From positions 935,383 to 999,382 of the forward strand of contig MU004187.1 of NCBI GenBank assembly GCA_010093605.1: DNA of 64,000 nucleotides, written 5' to 3'. The position numbers and the translations under genes were made by a program. The notes under the pieces were generated by a model, which had not been told where the DNA came from, ran no database searches, and saw only the letters and a program-made list of their open reading frames with translations. Below are positions 12,076 to 22,999 of the stretch, piece after piece. The DNA comes from Lophium mytilinum (Eukaryota > Ascomycota > Dothideomycetes > Mytilinidiales > Mytilinidiaceae). The first letter of the stretch is position 1. Each line of letters starts with the position of its first letter.

Positions 12076-12937
12076 GTTCACCTGTTGAAATCAGCCTATC
12101 ACTCCCAGTACAGGAAGCGGAAACAATGCATAAATCCTTTCGCTGGAGTTATCCAGATCAAGTTCGAACCGTATTTCTCAGAACGCCACCGCAGAGGCCT
12201 ACAGATCCATTTCTCAAGTCAATTCGTGCCTTGCACTGCAGGCTGACTGCTTTGACGTGTTGAGAAATGGCGGCACAGGCTCTGCGATGGACGAACACCG
12301 GTGTTCATGCATTTGTTTCTGGTGAATACCTTGATCCAATGATTCTCTGCTACTCGGCTTCATGGTTTGTCGACCGTACTTTAGCAGCACTTATGTGTGC
12401 GTGTCGTGGTGCTCAGTGGGCTGACTCAGTGAAAGTTTTTGCTAGGGCGTAGAATATAGTGTCGCGGTGTTTGACTTCGGGGACTGCCAAGGGCCGGAGA
12501 ATGCTGTCTGCAGATCAAAAGAACTCCGGGATGTAACGGATACTACCGGTTTGCAAGGCTGGCAATGCAGTTGAGACCGTATCGGACTTGCGCAGGATGA
12601 GGAGGCGGGGGATTCGTTGGAGTTCGACCACATCTTGATTTTCGAGCGCTCAACCGCGATCCGATCTACGATTCAGAGGCATCATGTGACTTCATTAAGA
12701 GGAGCACAGTGCGAGCTTTCAGGCATCTAGAACGGGGTACTTCTCTATCAAGAGCTCGGATATCGGTAGGCTAGGCTGTATTCGAGTTTGCCTAGTCAAG
12801 AAGGAGAGGCTATGGCAAATCACGTGATCTCGGGCATACCTCAGTGAGGCTCAGCTGAACGGAAACTAGCCGCCATCTCTTAGTCCTCATGGTCTATCAG
12901 GGATCCCAATCCTTGGAAGCTTTATCCTTTCAATAGC
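12076..12937. other. Divergent intergenic region
   Basis: Shared 5' region of the permease (minus) and the DUF3431 gene (plus). It contains a short palindromic stretch GAACACCGGTGTTC at about 12294-12307. No gene is seen. Confidence 0.5.
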
Positions 12938-14155
12938 ATGTTTACCCTCCGTCGAAGGGCGTTCGCGGCCTCCATTGCGCTCATATTCTTCTTCCTTATC
13001 ATTCAGTTCAGCTTCCGGCCCCTCACCGCGGACAGCGTACGGTCACTTGTCAATGTAACGCATTATGCTGAGGATATCTTTGGCAAGACGTCGGAAAACT
13101 CAACAATCAATCTCAGGTATGCAGTCATGAGATTAGGTGCCCTTTCCTTCATCTTCACGCGCGTATTAAGAAGAACCCAGCCCGGAACTCTCCGCGACCA
13201 AAACAGTCTCGGGAATCGTTCAAACGCCCTCTGCAGCAACTAATCTAGACAAGATGTTGGTGGTAGCTAGATTGAAGTGGGAAGACACAAATTGGGTCCA
13301 TGAAAACTTCCCCGAGTAAGCTTCTTGGCTATCCCTCTTCTTCTCCAAGTTCTGACCTAAGTGATTATTGCAGCTGGCAAACTGCCGTTTACACGGTCAA
13401 TGACGAACAGGCGGAACTTCACACAAGCACAAACAAAGGTCGTGAAGCAAATGCCTATCTCACTTACATTGTAGACAATTACTCCAAGCTCCCTTCGATA
13501 ATAGTGTTCTTACACAGCCATCAAAATCACGATCACGGATCACGGCGTGATGTTGGGGACTTGAATTTTGATAACGTCGCATCCGTCAAGGCTCTCAACA
13601 TCGCTTTCGTCCACCAGACCGGTTTTGCAAATCTCCGATGCATCCAAAGTCCAGGTTGTCCTGCTGAGATCCAACCGTTCCGACCGGCTGAGGAGTTGTC
13701 TGATCTAAGGCCTCAGGAGCGCGCCATGGTGAGCGCGTGGAACGAACTATTTAGAAACTTTGACGTCCCAAAAGTTATTGCTGCGCCGTGTTGCGCACAA
13801 TTCGCCGTCTCGAGAGATCAAGTATTGAAGAGGTCGAAGGATGAGTATCAGCGGTATCTAAAGTGGCTCTTGGATACGCCGCTGAACGACGCCACGTCTG
13901 GAAGAATATTTGAGTATCTTTGGCATATAATTTTTGGAAGAGAGCCTGTACAGTATGTCTCGATCTACTGAGCACTTAGAAGATTTTTGCTGATAGTCTC
14001 TCAGCTGTCCAGATATGGATCAATGCTATTTAGATCTTTATGGGAGTCCTCCACGGTGGAATGCGAGCAGCAACACACCGTGTAAGTATTTTCTTCATCT
14101 GCTGACGTCTCCATTCAATCTGCACAAGCTAATGAAGCACACAGTAGATGAATAA
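12938..14155 (+). CDS. DUF3431-family type II membrane protein
   Basis: Exons are 12938-13116, 13181-13315, 13374-13952 and 14005 onward. The last part either reads through to TAA at 14155 (347 residues) or splices 14082-14144 out (GTAAGT...CACAG), giving 326 residues with the same stop. Residues about 8-27 form one hydrophobic segment after RRR, a signal-anchor. The body has the family hallmarks: KMLVVARLKWEDTNWV, WQTAVYTVND, LTYIVDNYSKLPSIIVFLH (predicted metal-site-like HSHQNHDH follows), CAQFAVSRDQVL, and a Cys-rich end HCPDMDQCYLDLYG that appears only after the third intron is removed. DUF3431 proteins are common in fungi and some resemble glycosyltransferase-like folds, but their activity is unknown. 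A luminal or extracellular role is an inference from the anchor. Confidence 0.85.
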
Positions 14156-14471
14156 ACGTATTTCTCGACTTACTCTTTGAGCATCTGTGCCCAGGTACTG
14201 ACCTGGCCCCCAAGGTCCGAGCGCATCGGCGCGATCTTGTGGCTGATGACCCCTCCTGTTATATGTTAAAGTCAGCCATGAGACGCATAGAGGGCTAAAT
14301 TAGCATAATAAAAGCAGCGATCGCAACTCAATTCCACTAGTTTGCGGCTGAGCTCGAAGGAAAAGGGAGGGGAAGCCCCAGGCTGGCGATAAGAACAGCG
14401 CGTCGTAGACTACGACAAGGCTGAGGCTGTAGCATATTAGTACCCCAGCACTGCCGTGACAGCCTTCTCAT
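14156..14471. other. Short intergenic region, pyrimidine-rich at its end
   Basis: Between two plus-strand genes. No coding frame was recognised. The start codon or a first exon of the next gene may lie here, since the next gene has no obvious ATG. Confidence 0.4.
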
Positions 14472-15633
14472 TTGACTTTCCCTTCCCTTCCTTCTCTATT
14501 TCCTACCTTTTTTTGTATCGCCTGGTCCATACCGCTTACTACGATCTTCGAACCGCCGTCGCAATGTATGCAAGACATTTGGTGGCTTACAAGCTATGAG
14601 TTGCTGGGCGGGACAGGATATAGCTCATGTCTTCCAACTTCGTTTACCCCAACATCCTCATTTTATTACTCCCCGGGGCTGTATTGCCCGGAAGGGTATT
14701 CGACGGCATGCAGTTCGACCTATGGCTCTGAAACCATTGTGACATGCTGCCCCACGTTAGTTACCCTCGTTCACTCCGGAACCCGCACACTCACAAAAAG
14801 GCCCAGCGCTAACTTGGCTATGGGCTTATAGATCGTTCTCGTGCGGAGGGGATGGTCCTTTCGGTTATAGCTGGGAATCAACTCTAGGATGTACTTCCGC
14901 GGTGTCGTCATCGGGTCTGCATACGGTTCTGGTGGCTACAGGAACAGAGGCCAGCGCTCCTTTCTCTAAAGTCGTCTTCAAGCCGGACATCCTGATTTCC
15001 CGAATAGGTTCATCCAGAGGGGCCGGGGGCAGGGGTCAATGCATATAGCGTCCAGAACAGATTCCAGGCTTCTGACCTGGTAAGTTTTGGAATTCTCAGC
15101 AGCATATCTTTTCGACGGCTAGCAGGGCAAAGCTAACCTGACCTGATTAGATCACATCCACGTCTTCTTCAAGCTCAAGCTCGAGCAGTTCTACATCAAC
15201 GCCGACTCCCTCCGCGAACACTGCTACCGTCACGATTACCTCAACCTCGACCTCCTCAAGCTCGACCTCCTCAAGCTCGACCTCCTCAAGCTCGACCTCC
15301 TCAAGCTCGACCTCCTCTACTACTGCCACGAGCTCCCCATCACACGACTCCGGGTTTTCCACTAGCGCGAAAGCAGGAATCGCTGTCGGCGTTGTCCTTG
15401 GCGTAGCCTTGATTGCAGCTATCGTTTTCCTGGCTTGGGCGATTGGCAAGAGATCGAACAAGCAAAACAATCAACAGCATACTGGTGGCTATCATCTCCC
15501 TTGGTCAAAAACGCCCGATACGGTGGTATACGGCAGCGCGTCCCAGGAACCTGGAAATTATGCAGGGGCACAACCGCCGTACGAATTGGGTCATGGTCAA
15601 TATGCGCCGCATGAGTTACCTGAGCTTAGATAA
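14472..15633 (+). CDS. Ser/Thr-rich single-pass membrane protein with Cys-rich ectodomain
   Basis: Coding segments are 14472-14755, 14832 to about 14930, about 15004-15079 and 15151-15633. The clear introns are 14756-14831 and 15080-15150. A frame change near 14930-15003 needs a further intron with a weak donor, so that part is uncertain. The N-terminal part (LTTIFEPPSQCMQDIWW, CCPT, FSCGG) carries paired cysteines typical of fungal surface proteins. A GVNAYSVQNRFQASDL segment follows, then a Ser/Thr stalk, one transmembrane helix (AGIAVGVVLGVALIAAIVFL) and a hydrophilic tail rich in Pro, Gly and Tyr. The layout recalls cell-wall stress sensors of the WSC/MID type, but no WSC domain is proven. 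No in-frame ATG precedes the conserved part; the first is at 14568, so the true start is probably in an upstream exon. Confidence 0.7.
15251..15310 (+). repeat. Four perfect 15-bp coding repeats
   Basis: CCTCCTCAAGCTCGA occurs four times in tandem, followed by a partial copy. It encodes five-residue Ser/Thr units in the stalk of the membrane protein. Perfect identity implies recent or homogenising copy-number change. Confidence 0.95.
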
Positions 15634-15762
15634 CCCCCATCCTTCAAGAGTCTAAAGCGCAGGAACGAAATCTCTCTCGATTTTAAATCTTGAAAACTAA
15701 TATAATCCAACGATACCACGACAACAAAACCCCTACTCCAAACATTCCCAAAGCAAGCTAAC

Positions 15763-16662
15763 CTAACTCGGCACAACCCACTGCTTCCGAAACCTCGTAT
15801 AAAAATCACTGAACTCATTCGTCGACATCGCCCTCCTCATCACCAGCACCTTCTCCAACCCCACCTCCCCCCCATCCTCCCCGACAACCCTCAAATCACT
15901 AATCGGCGCATGCGTCCCCTTATCCCACGCCTTCCCCCGCTTCACTTTCTTCTCCCGCACCTTCTTATCCGTAAACCGCAGCTTCGCATCCCGACTCACC
16001 CGCGCACACACGCCGCCCCTGCCCTCGGGCGCGCTCACACTGCAGCACCGCCAGACATCCACAATGAGCGGCGCGCAGCCGGCGCCGGGCGGCGTCACCC
16101 ACCGCTCTAGCGTGATCGCGTGGCGCACCTGCGCGGTGAAGTTGTCGAGCGCGAGGAGTGCCTTGCCGAGGCCGTTGAGCGCTTTGTCCATGGTGAAGAA
16201 GTTGGTGCCTGTCATGGTGCCCAGGGTGTGGAGGGCGATCTTCTGCGCGGGTGCGAGCTGCGGGGATTGGGTGTCGCTGACGAGCGTGAGGAGGTTTTGG
16301 CGGTATTCGAGGTCGGCGTTGGTGGGGCCCGTGGCGGCGAGGAGGGGGAACATGGGGAGGGGGAGGATGTGGGCGTATTTGCGAAGGAGTTGGAGTTGGG
16401 CGGTTTCGGAAGGGGTGAGGGGGGCGGTGGGTTGGGTGGGAGGAGGCTGCTGGGTGGGAGCTGGGGGATAGCTGGGTTGGGCGTATGTATTGGGTGGTTG
16501 GGGGTAGCTGTTCGAGGGTGTAGAGTATGTGTTGTTTGGGTGTTGTTGTTGAATGTTGCTAATTTGGGGAGAGGTGGTCCCGTAGTTCTGAGCCATTTTT
16601 AAGCTACGAAGGGCGTCTTGAGACGCTGCTACGAAAGATGAGTTTCTCTCCGATAAAGACAT
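15763..16662 (-). CDS. Conserved-looking hypothetical protein
   Basis: Single exon, 299 residues, ATG at 16662; a second in-frame ATG (MAQNYGTT) lies at about residue 23. After a Gln/Pro/Tyr-rich disordered N-terminus (about 30-80) comes a helical-looking stretch (LQLLRKYAHILPLPMFPLLAATG and LGTMTGTNFFTMDKALNGLGKALLALDN). A basic segment (KKVREKKVKRGK) and an ordered C-terminus follow. GC-rich third codon positions match its neighbours, and the reverse-strand frames are shadows. I do not recognise the family. It has no signal peptide or membrane span, so it is probably nuclear or cytosolic. Confidence 0.65.
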   Translation of the reverse strand: MSLSERNSSFVAASQDALRSLKMAQNYGTTSPQISNIQQQHPNNTYSTPSNSYPQPPNTYAQPSYPPAPTQQPPPTQPTAPLTPSETAQLQLLRKYAHILPLPMFPLLAATGPTNADLEYRQNLLTLVSDTQSPQLAPAQKIALHTLGTMTGTNFFTMDKALNGLGKALLALDNFTAQVRHAITLERWVTPPGAGCAPLIVDVWRCCSVSAPEGRGGVCARVSRDAKLRFTDKKVREKKVKRGKAWDKGTHAPISDLRVVGEDGGEVGLEKVLVMRRAMSTNEFSDFYTRFRKQWVVPS

Positions 16663-17253
16663 GAGCGAAGGTCGAAGGCTGCAGCATTACTTATACTGAA
16701 ACCAAGGCTGGATGACTTGCTCCGCGGAGCCACTTCGCTGTCAGTGTCAGATCGGAGGAAAGATAGTATTGCCAAGGGGCATGTGTATACTCTTCGTTCC
16801 CTAGCTATGTCTTATTGGTGTCAAGGAGCGCCATAAACGCCTTTACATGCTTGGAGGAAGTGCCCAGCATTCCCGCCTTCAGCTGCCAAGACGATACCGT
16901 GATCAGCTGGTTTCCGTGCCAATGAGATTAAAGAGTCTTGCATATAGCCAAGAAAAGAGTCCGGCTTTCGCAATTAAGACACAGGTCTAGAGACGCCTTG
17001 ACAGCGTGGAGGAGAAAGAGAGTGATGCCTAGATGCTTACAGGAGATCTTTAGTCGACCAGCTTTACTCCTGGAGACATAATTTTGCAGCACGCGTGGAA
17101 CTCTGTGGACTTGGAATACATTCGCCATTCAGGCCTACATGTAAGTTGGTTGAAGGAAATGTATTAACACCTGAGTCTGGGTATACTGTACAGATTGAAG
17201 ATACCATCAAGGACGGCCTGAGGGTTTCTATACCTCCCTCCCGAGATCGTACT
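16663..17253. other. Intergenic between two minus-strand genes
   Basis: Promoter side of the hypothetical protein and 3' flank of the MFS gene. No gene or repeat is seen. Confidence 0.5.
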
Positions 17254-19102
17254 TCACAAGTCCTTTATCTCAAACTTCGTCCTCAAGTACTCCCCGTATT
17301 TTCCAAAAACAATCGGCAGGGGTATCAAAGCCACTGCGATAAACCCAAGCAGACTATTTCCCCACCCGATCCCTAGTGCCTGATACATCGGCGTTCCCGC
17401 CAACGGCAACACAGCACCCACTACGCTCCTTAGCATCGTATTCGCGGCCAACGCACTCGCTGCGTATAGAGCAAAACTATCAACGATGTATGTGAGTGTA
17501 CACATGAAGATGAGCAACATGCCCATCCCGACAAACACAGTGCCAATGATGGGCATGATCCAGTGGATATGTTGATCCGCGCTCCATCCGTACCAGAAGA
17601 GGCCGATGGGGAGTGCCACCGAGCCGTATATCATGGGCGGGAGACGGTACTCTGGCTTCACTGCTGTTGTGTTGTCGGCCGCGGCGCGTTTCTGCATTAG
17701 TTTGTCGCTGTAGTGGGAGAAGATGAAGAGGGAGAGTAGGCTGCCGATGCCGAAGCCGAGGTATGCGAGACCAGTGACGCCGGTGTTCCAGCCGTAAACT
17801 GTCTTGTACATGGGTGTGATGGTGGTGAACAGCAGGTAGATGTAGCCGTACACGATCGCCAGGTACAGGGAGAAGGCAATGACGACGGGTGACAGGAAGA
17901 GGATCTTAAGGGGACGTAGAAGGGAGTGGCGGATGAGGTCGTAGGTTGTGCGGCCCGTGTCGAGACGCGAGCGGAGTTCGAGGTTTCCAGTTGAGGCGCG
18001 GAGAGCGCGCGTTTTGCGTTCGAGGATTACGGGAGCGTAGGTCTCTTTCATTGAGACGAAACAGAGGAGGGTCGATGCGCCACTCTTTTAGAACTGTCAG
18101 TACTCGCCCTTCGAGAACTACACACACATCAGTATATGGAACACTTACCACGATAGTAAGCAGCCAGAATACCCATCTCCAACCCTTCGCTTGACCCAGA
18201 AAGCCACCCCCGATCGGGCCAATGATAGGACCCATAAGCGGACCCAATCCAAACACACCGGCAACCTTTCCCCTCTGCTCGGCAGGAACCAGGTCGTGAA
18301 TGGAACCACCACCATTCGTAAGAGGACAGCTTCCGAATATGCCACAAAGCAATCGAAACGCAATGAGCATACCCGTACTAGTTGCTTTCGCGCATCCAAC
18401 CGTACATAAGACGAAGCATACGTTGCAGATGTGGTAGATCGGGACGCGGCCGAAGACTTCAGACAAGGGCGCGATGACAAGAGGGCCGAGTGCGAACCCA
18501 AGGACGTAAACTGATACAACGAAAGCGGCGAGACTCGAGGATTTGATGCCGAATTCGACCATTATCTCTGGGATCGCGGGTGCGCATATGGACGAGGCCA
18601 ACGGCGTGAGAAGTGTGATGAAACTTATGAGGATAATATTGGCAGCCTTTCTCCTCGTACTCCAGTTCCTGGGGTTCGCAGGGTCGTTAGGCCCATCCCA
18701 CCAAACAGTGTTCTTCTCGAAATCTGCCTTCTCTTCTTCCGAGTTGAAGGAAGTGGACAGAGCTGCTGCTTCCAGGTCTTTTGGAACGTTTCGTACATGA
18801 TGAGGTAATGATGCTGCGTTGCTTGACCGCGAGAAAGTCTTCTGTAGTGTGCTCGACAACGTCTTCCGTGGTCCCTCTTCCTTCTGGCTTGCGCCGGTGT
18901 TTTGGCGCGAGAGCGAATGGCGTCTGCTTATAGACCGCTGCAGCTGAAGTTCTCCCTCCTCGTTAAGCACAAAGCCATCGTTGGTAGCAATATCGGCATC
19001 ATGGCCCTCTGTAACGGCTTCTTGTCGGATTCCTTGCTCAGAAAGCCCCGTTGGGGAGTGGACAATGCTAGCCTCGTGGATTGGAGGGCTTGGATTTGAC
19101 AT
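17254..19102 (-). CDS. MFS drug:H+ antiporter-type exporter (DHA1)
   Basis: Exons 19102-18149 and 18084-17254 are joined over a 64-bp intron (GTAAGT...AAAAG), giving 594 residues. The start is the first ATG (MSNPSPPIHEAS). A long polar N-terminus (about 150 residues) precedes NPRNWSTRRK, which is typical of fungal DHA1 carriers. The first six helices follow, with LAPLSEVFGRVPIY (as APLSEVFGRVPIY) corresponding to the MFS loop 2-3 signature and GPLMGPIIGPIGGGFLG matching the antiporter motif C region. After splicing the frame gives RWVFWLLTIVSGASTLL and FVSMKETYAPVILERKT, the canonical start of the central loop, and then six more helices. Family members export azoles, other xenobiotics, polyamines or secondary metabolites at the plasma membrane. 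The nearby polyamine oxidase pseudogene is 10 kb away, so no linkage is claimed. Confidence 0.93.
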
Positions 19103-19926
19103 CGAAGTTGTCAATTTGATTGAAGGGCTTTTAACAGTGGCAGAAGTTTGTGTTCAGAGTGAACATACTGCGCGCATACGAAGGCGACAGCAACGTCTTG
19201 CTTTATACGACCCCGGATGAGGTGCCGAGGTCACCTGCATAGTCAAGACGTGCCGAATTGTTGCATCGGAAGTCGGAAGCCGGACGAAATGAGTCGGCCG
19301 AGGCTTCTTGAAATATGCGACGCATATTGTCACGTTTGGAGGAGGTGGTACAGCCAAGGGACAGCCAAGGTCGTGGAGAGGCGTGATATTCGTTAGTGGA
19401 ATAAGGTGACATACCGTGATCACGGAAGCGGTAACTTACCGAACACCCCTGAATATTCATACACGCCACAACTTGGCGTATCCCACTCGAACACCATGGT
19501 CGAGTATTAGAATGAAAAGTATGCTCTGGATGCTGCGCCTCGAGAAATCATGCTACGCTGAATTTTTTGGAATAGGATGAGCTACCCCAAACATCGGTGA
19601 ACAGGTGTCCTGAACAATTTATCCGAGTCGAAATCAGAGGTAGCTACTGCGTTGAACAGATACTTTGACGAAACAAGACTGGAGTAAACACAGTGTTCTG
19701 ATTTGCGATGTCGAGGATGCATTATCCAAAGTCTAGATCCGTGCTCTATCCTGGGGTATCTCACAGTATTTCCATGCCCCGCAGATCTACAGCAACACCC
19801 TGCCAGTCTACAGCCAATGATCCAAGGTTACCATCCAGGCGGCCCGTTTAGCCGAAGCGAGGGGTGCAAGTGTTGAGTCGAAGCGAGGTGTGCAAGTTGT
19901 CGCAGAACTCCCCAACTGGCGGACAC
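19103..19926. other. Intergenic region
   Basis: 5' flank of the MFS gene and 3' flank of the acetyltransferase. It contains two tandem 26-bp units at 19853-19904, each starting CGAAGCGAGG. No gene is seen. Confidence 0.5.
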
Positions 19927-20748
19927 CTACTGTGGCTGAGGATCCCTCTTCAACACGTGGCTGACGTCCTCGTCAAGTCCGTATCTGCTCATGTCAAGCT
20001 TCAGCTCACCGACCACCTCAAACCCAACGTTCTGGAACATCTTCTTAGATGCTGGTCTTGCGCTGACGTACATAGCGGCACCGTACGTGTCGGCAATCTC
20101 GTTGCAGTGGCGGCAGAGCCAGGTACCTAGGCCGCGGCGTTGGAACTCAGGGTGAACAAAGGTGCCATGGCGTGCTTCAGTCTGTCAGTAAAGGCCGTAA
20201 CATGGTGTTAAACTGCTTTAACTTACTGAAATGCTCCTCTTCGTCGGCGCCGGACTCGATCTGGAACTCGGTTTGCCTGAAGCAATAGAACTCGGCAATA
20301 TATGGGTCGAGTCCTGCAATTGGGGGCAGCTCTCGTGCTTTCAACATCGTGTCCCAGTCCTTCTTCTCCTCTTCGGTCCTAGATCGAGGCCAGGCAAGCT
20401 GCGTGTAGCCGACCAGCTTCCTAGATCGAGACAACATTAGTCCTCGAGACAACATTAGTCCCTTTATCCATGCCCAGGGAGGAAGTAATTACTATACCCC
20501 GTGGCTATCTGTACGATCTTAAAGCTCTTCTCGCCGATCGCGTCCTGGTCAAAGCGGGGAGCTATGTGGTACTCCCACAACTTGTACTCCCCCCTGGCGC
20601 TCATATCTCGCACCATCGGCTTGTATAGCTCGTCGTCCGCGTGGGCTAGAACTGCCAAGTTGCAGATGTCTTCGATGTCGTTGGCCGTGGCTTCGAGGAG
20701 GGCGAACTCTTCCGTGGGCTCTTCTTTCTGCGCGGTAGGCTCTGCCAT
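19927..20748 (-). CDS. GNAT-family N-acetyltransferase
   Basis: Three exons, 20748-20498, 20420-20227 and 20174-19927, give 230 residues from MAEPTAQKEEP. The last two introns were needed to recover the acetyl-CoA-binding motif. Exon 2 supplies GKLVGYTQLAWP, a typical beta-4 strand, and exon 3 supplies FVHPEFQRRGLGTWLCRH, motif A with R-x-x-G-x-G/A at about 161-165. Later come MYVSARPASKKMFQNVGF, the usual GNAT ending. The family transfers acetyl from acetyl-CoA to an amine on a small molecule or protein; substrate is unknown. Intron 1 has a slightly unusual GTATAG donor, and intron 3' ends are CTAG and GAAG. Confidence 0.88.
20427..20462 (-). repeat. 18-bp tandem duplication carrying the intron branch site
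   Basis: Two 18-bp copies lie inside intron 1 of the acetyltransferase gene. On the coding strand each contains GGACTAATG, a plausible lariat branch site, so the branch point appears duplicated. Confidence 0.75.
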
Positions 20749-21887
20749 GATGAAGAGTGGTGCTGTTGTAAGGTGATGGCAGGTCGTGGGTGCGCTTGAA
20801 GCTTTTGGCAAAGGCGTCGGGCAAGCAAGGTGAAGGCTGCATTGTCTCGCTTGCTTCACGCGAGAGTTTTCTGAAGATGGAAGCACCCAGCGTGGTGAAT
20901 GTGATCAAATTGAGGCGCTAATATGCGCCATTATAAAAGCAGTGATGGATCTAGAAAAGATGAAACATTACCACATGGATCGCCTTTTTGAGGTACCGAC
21001 AAACTTGTATCATAATGAAAGAACTGCACTAACGGTTGTGATCTATTTCACAGGCTATAGGACTGCAATTATGGTTTGCACGCGTTCCCGCTTATAAAGA
21101 ATTGAGATGTAGCAAAGGTATGAGAATCAGAAGAGGCTTATGAACTAATTGAATGGGTGTTTGACCTTTGTTGCTCCCCTGGAAATTTCATAGTTTGCAA
21201 GAAGCAAGCACAATTCCAGCAATATGTGATTCGTGCTACCAGCAAATCTCCATGCTCATAGTCTCTGATTGAAGCAGGACGCATTTACCAAGACTGATTA
21301 TACAGCGGAGTCTGGTCATGGAAATGGGTTTCCAATGTAGGGTAAGCTTCTGATGGAATAGACGGAAGTCTCCCCCTATTTCATGATTCCAATCTCGCCA
21401 TTTACCTTTCGTGAGACAGCGCCTCCATGCACTATGGCCCTCTGCATGACTACCTGCGTGCGCGACGCCACAGGGTGACGCTTGGAACCTGTATAGAGCC
21501 GATGGAGCATCATTCTTATTCCGGTGGTAAGGGCTTTCGCGAGGTGCTTTACCAGAACAGCACCTACCATTGATCTGAATGACAACACCTCCAGACGATG
21601 GAATTGAGAAAAGCAAAGAAAATGAGATGGTACTCCGAGCTTATTGGAACTTGAAATCCCTATTACAAACAACAGATTTGATGATGCCCATCATCTCGGA
21701 TCAGAAGGGAGCGAGGTGATGCACTCCGCAGACCCCTGCCACGCCGGCCCGTCTCCAAGTCCGACAAGCGAGAAACGCTCAACTCTCAACACCAAATCGC
21801 CTGCGCAAATCCACGACGCCGACCACACCTCTCGAAGCCCCAATCCACGCCTGTCATTCCCCCAGGACCGCTTCTACAACCGCAAAC
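20749..21887. other. Divergent intergenic region, 1.1 kb
   Basis: Shared 5' region of the acetyltransferase (minus) and the S19e gene (plus). Overlapping short frames on both strands show no conserved content. I see no RNA gene. Confidence 0.5.
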
Positions 21888-22674
21888 ATGCCAGGTGTCA
21901 CCGTCAAAGATGTCGAGGTAAGAAACTCACGCGCCCGCGCCGCATCGTCGAAGCAGTGAAATCCTAACACTCCCCCACCAGGCCGGGAAGTTCATCACCG
22001 CCTACGCCGCCTTCTTGAAGAAAGCCGGAAAGCTCCAAATGTACGTTTCGAATCCCACCGCGCTCCCCTTTCTCGTTGAGGTAATATACTGACTTTCATC
22101 TGCAGTCCAGGTTCGTAAAACCACCTCGCAAGCACAAGGGCCAGCCTGAATCCCGTAACTGGGGGATACCATGCGCACCGCTCGCTGACACGACTATCTA
22201 CAGGCTGGGTGGACACCGTCAAGACCTCGCACTCCAAGGAGCTGCCGCCGCGTTTGTGATCCCCTCTCTTCTCCCCGTTTTCGCTAGTTAGGCTAATTGG
22301 GTGTGCAGAGGACATTGATTGGTTCTACATTCGCGCTGCCTCGGTCGCCCGCCACGTCTACATGCGCAAGACCGTTGGTGTTGGCCGTCTACGGAAAGCT
22401 CACGGGTTCGTACATTCCGAATTCTCCGCAACGATCTTCGATCTAACCACGTTGCTATAGCTCCACCAAGAACCGTGGTTCCCGCCCCTCCCACCACGTC
22501 GATGCCTCCGGCTCCGTCGACCGCAAGATCATGCAGGCGCTTGAGAAGATTGGTGTGCTCGAGCAGGACGAGGATAAGGGTGGCCGTCGCATCACCCAGA
22601 GCGGACAGCGGGATTTGGATCGGATCGCGATGCAGACGCTCGAGGCCGAGGAGGAGGATGAGGATGACGAGTAG
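21888..22674 (+). CDS. rps19: 40S ribosomal protein S19e
   Basis: Six exons, 21888-21917, 21982-22040, 22106-22110, 22204-22251, 22309-22405 and 22461-22674, give 150 residues, about the normal eukaryotic length. Hallmarks in order are [70 protein letters not shown], and [24 protein letters not shown]. The C-terminus is acidic ([10 protein letters not shown]). The protein binds the 40S head and is needed for 18S rRNA 3' maturation. The third exon is only 5 nt, and without it the frame of KLQIPGWVD is lost. The first exon codes just ten residues. Introns early in the gene are common in ribosomal protein genes. Confidence 0.95.
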
Positions 22675-22999
22675 ATGCTCCAAGGGGAACTCGGGGCATA
22701 TTCTATTCGGTTTCTCAAATAGCATGATCAACATGGGACGGAGTTGGGGTTGATGAAACTCTGAGCTCTGCGCTGAGGCGCTGGTGTACCTATAAATCAA
22801 AAATCCCGGCGTGCCATGGTCAATTGGATGTTTGTCTATTGATGCTTTTGCGTGTGAATTGGTGTTTGATAGCTGGGACGTATTATTAATCAAGAGAGAA
22901 TAGATGCGAATTCTCCGACATCGTTTCATCTTACACCTAGTCCTTACTCTGTCACTACCAATACTGTCAAACTCCCTGTCCAACCTCAAGCCCAGCCAC
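22675..22999. other. Convergent intergenic region
   Basis: 3' flanks of S19e and ERD2. Long frames antisense to S19e here (22288-23181) are shadows. Nothing else is seen. Confidence 0.6.
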
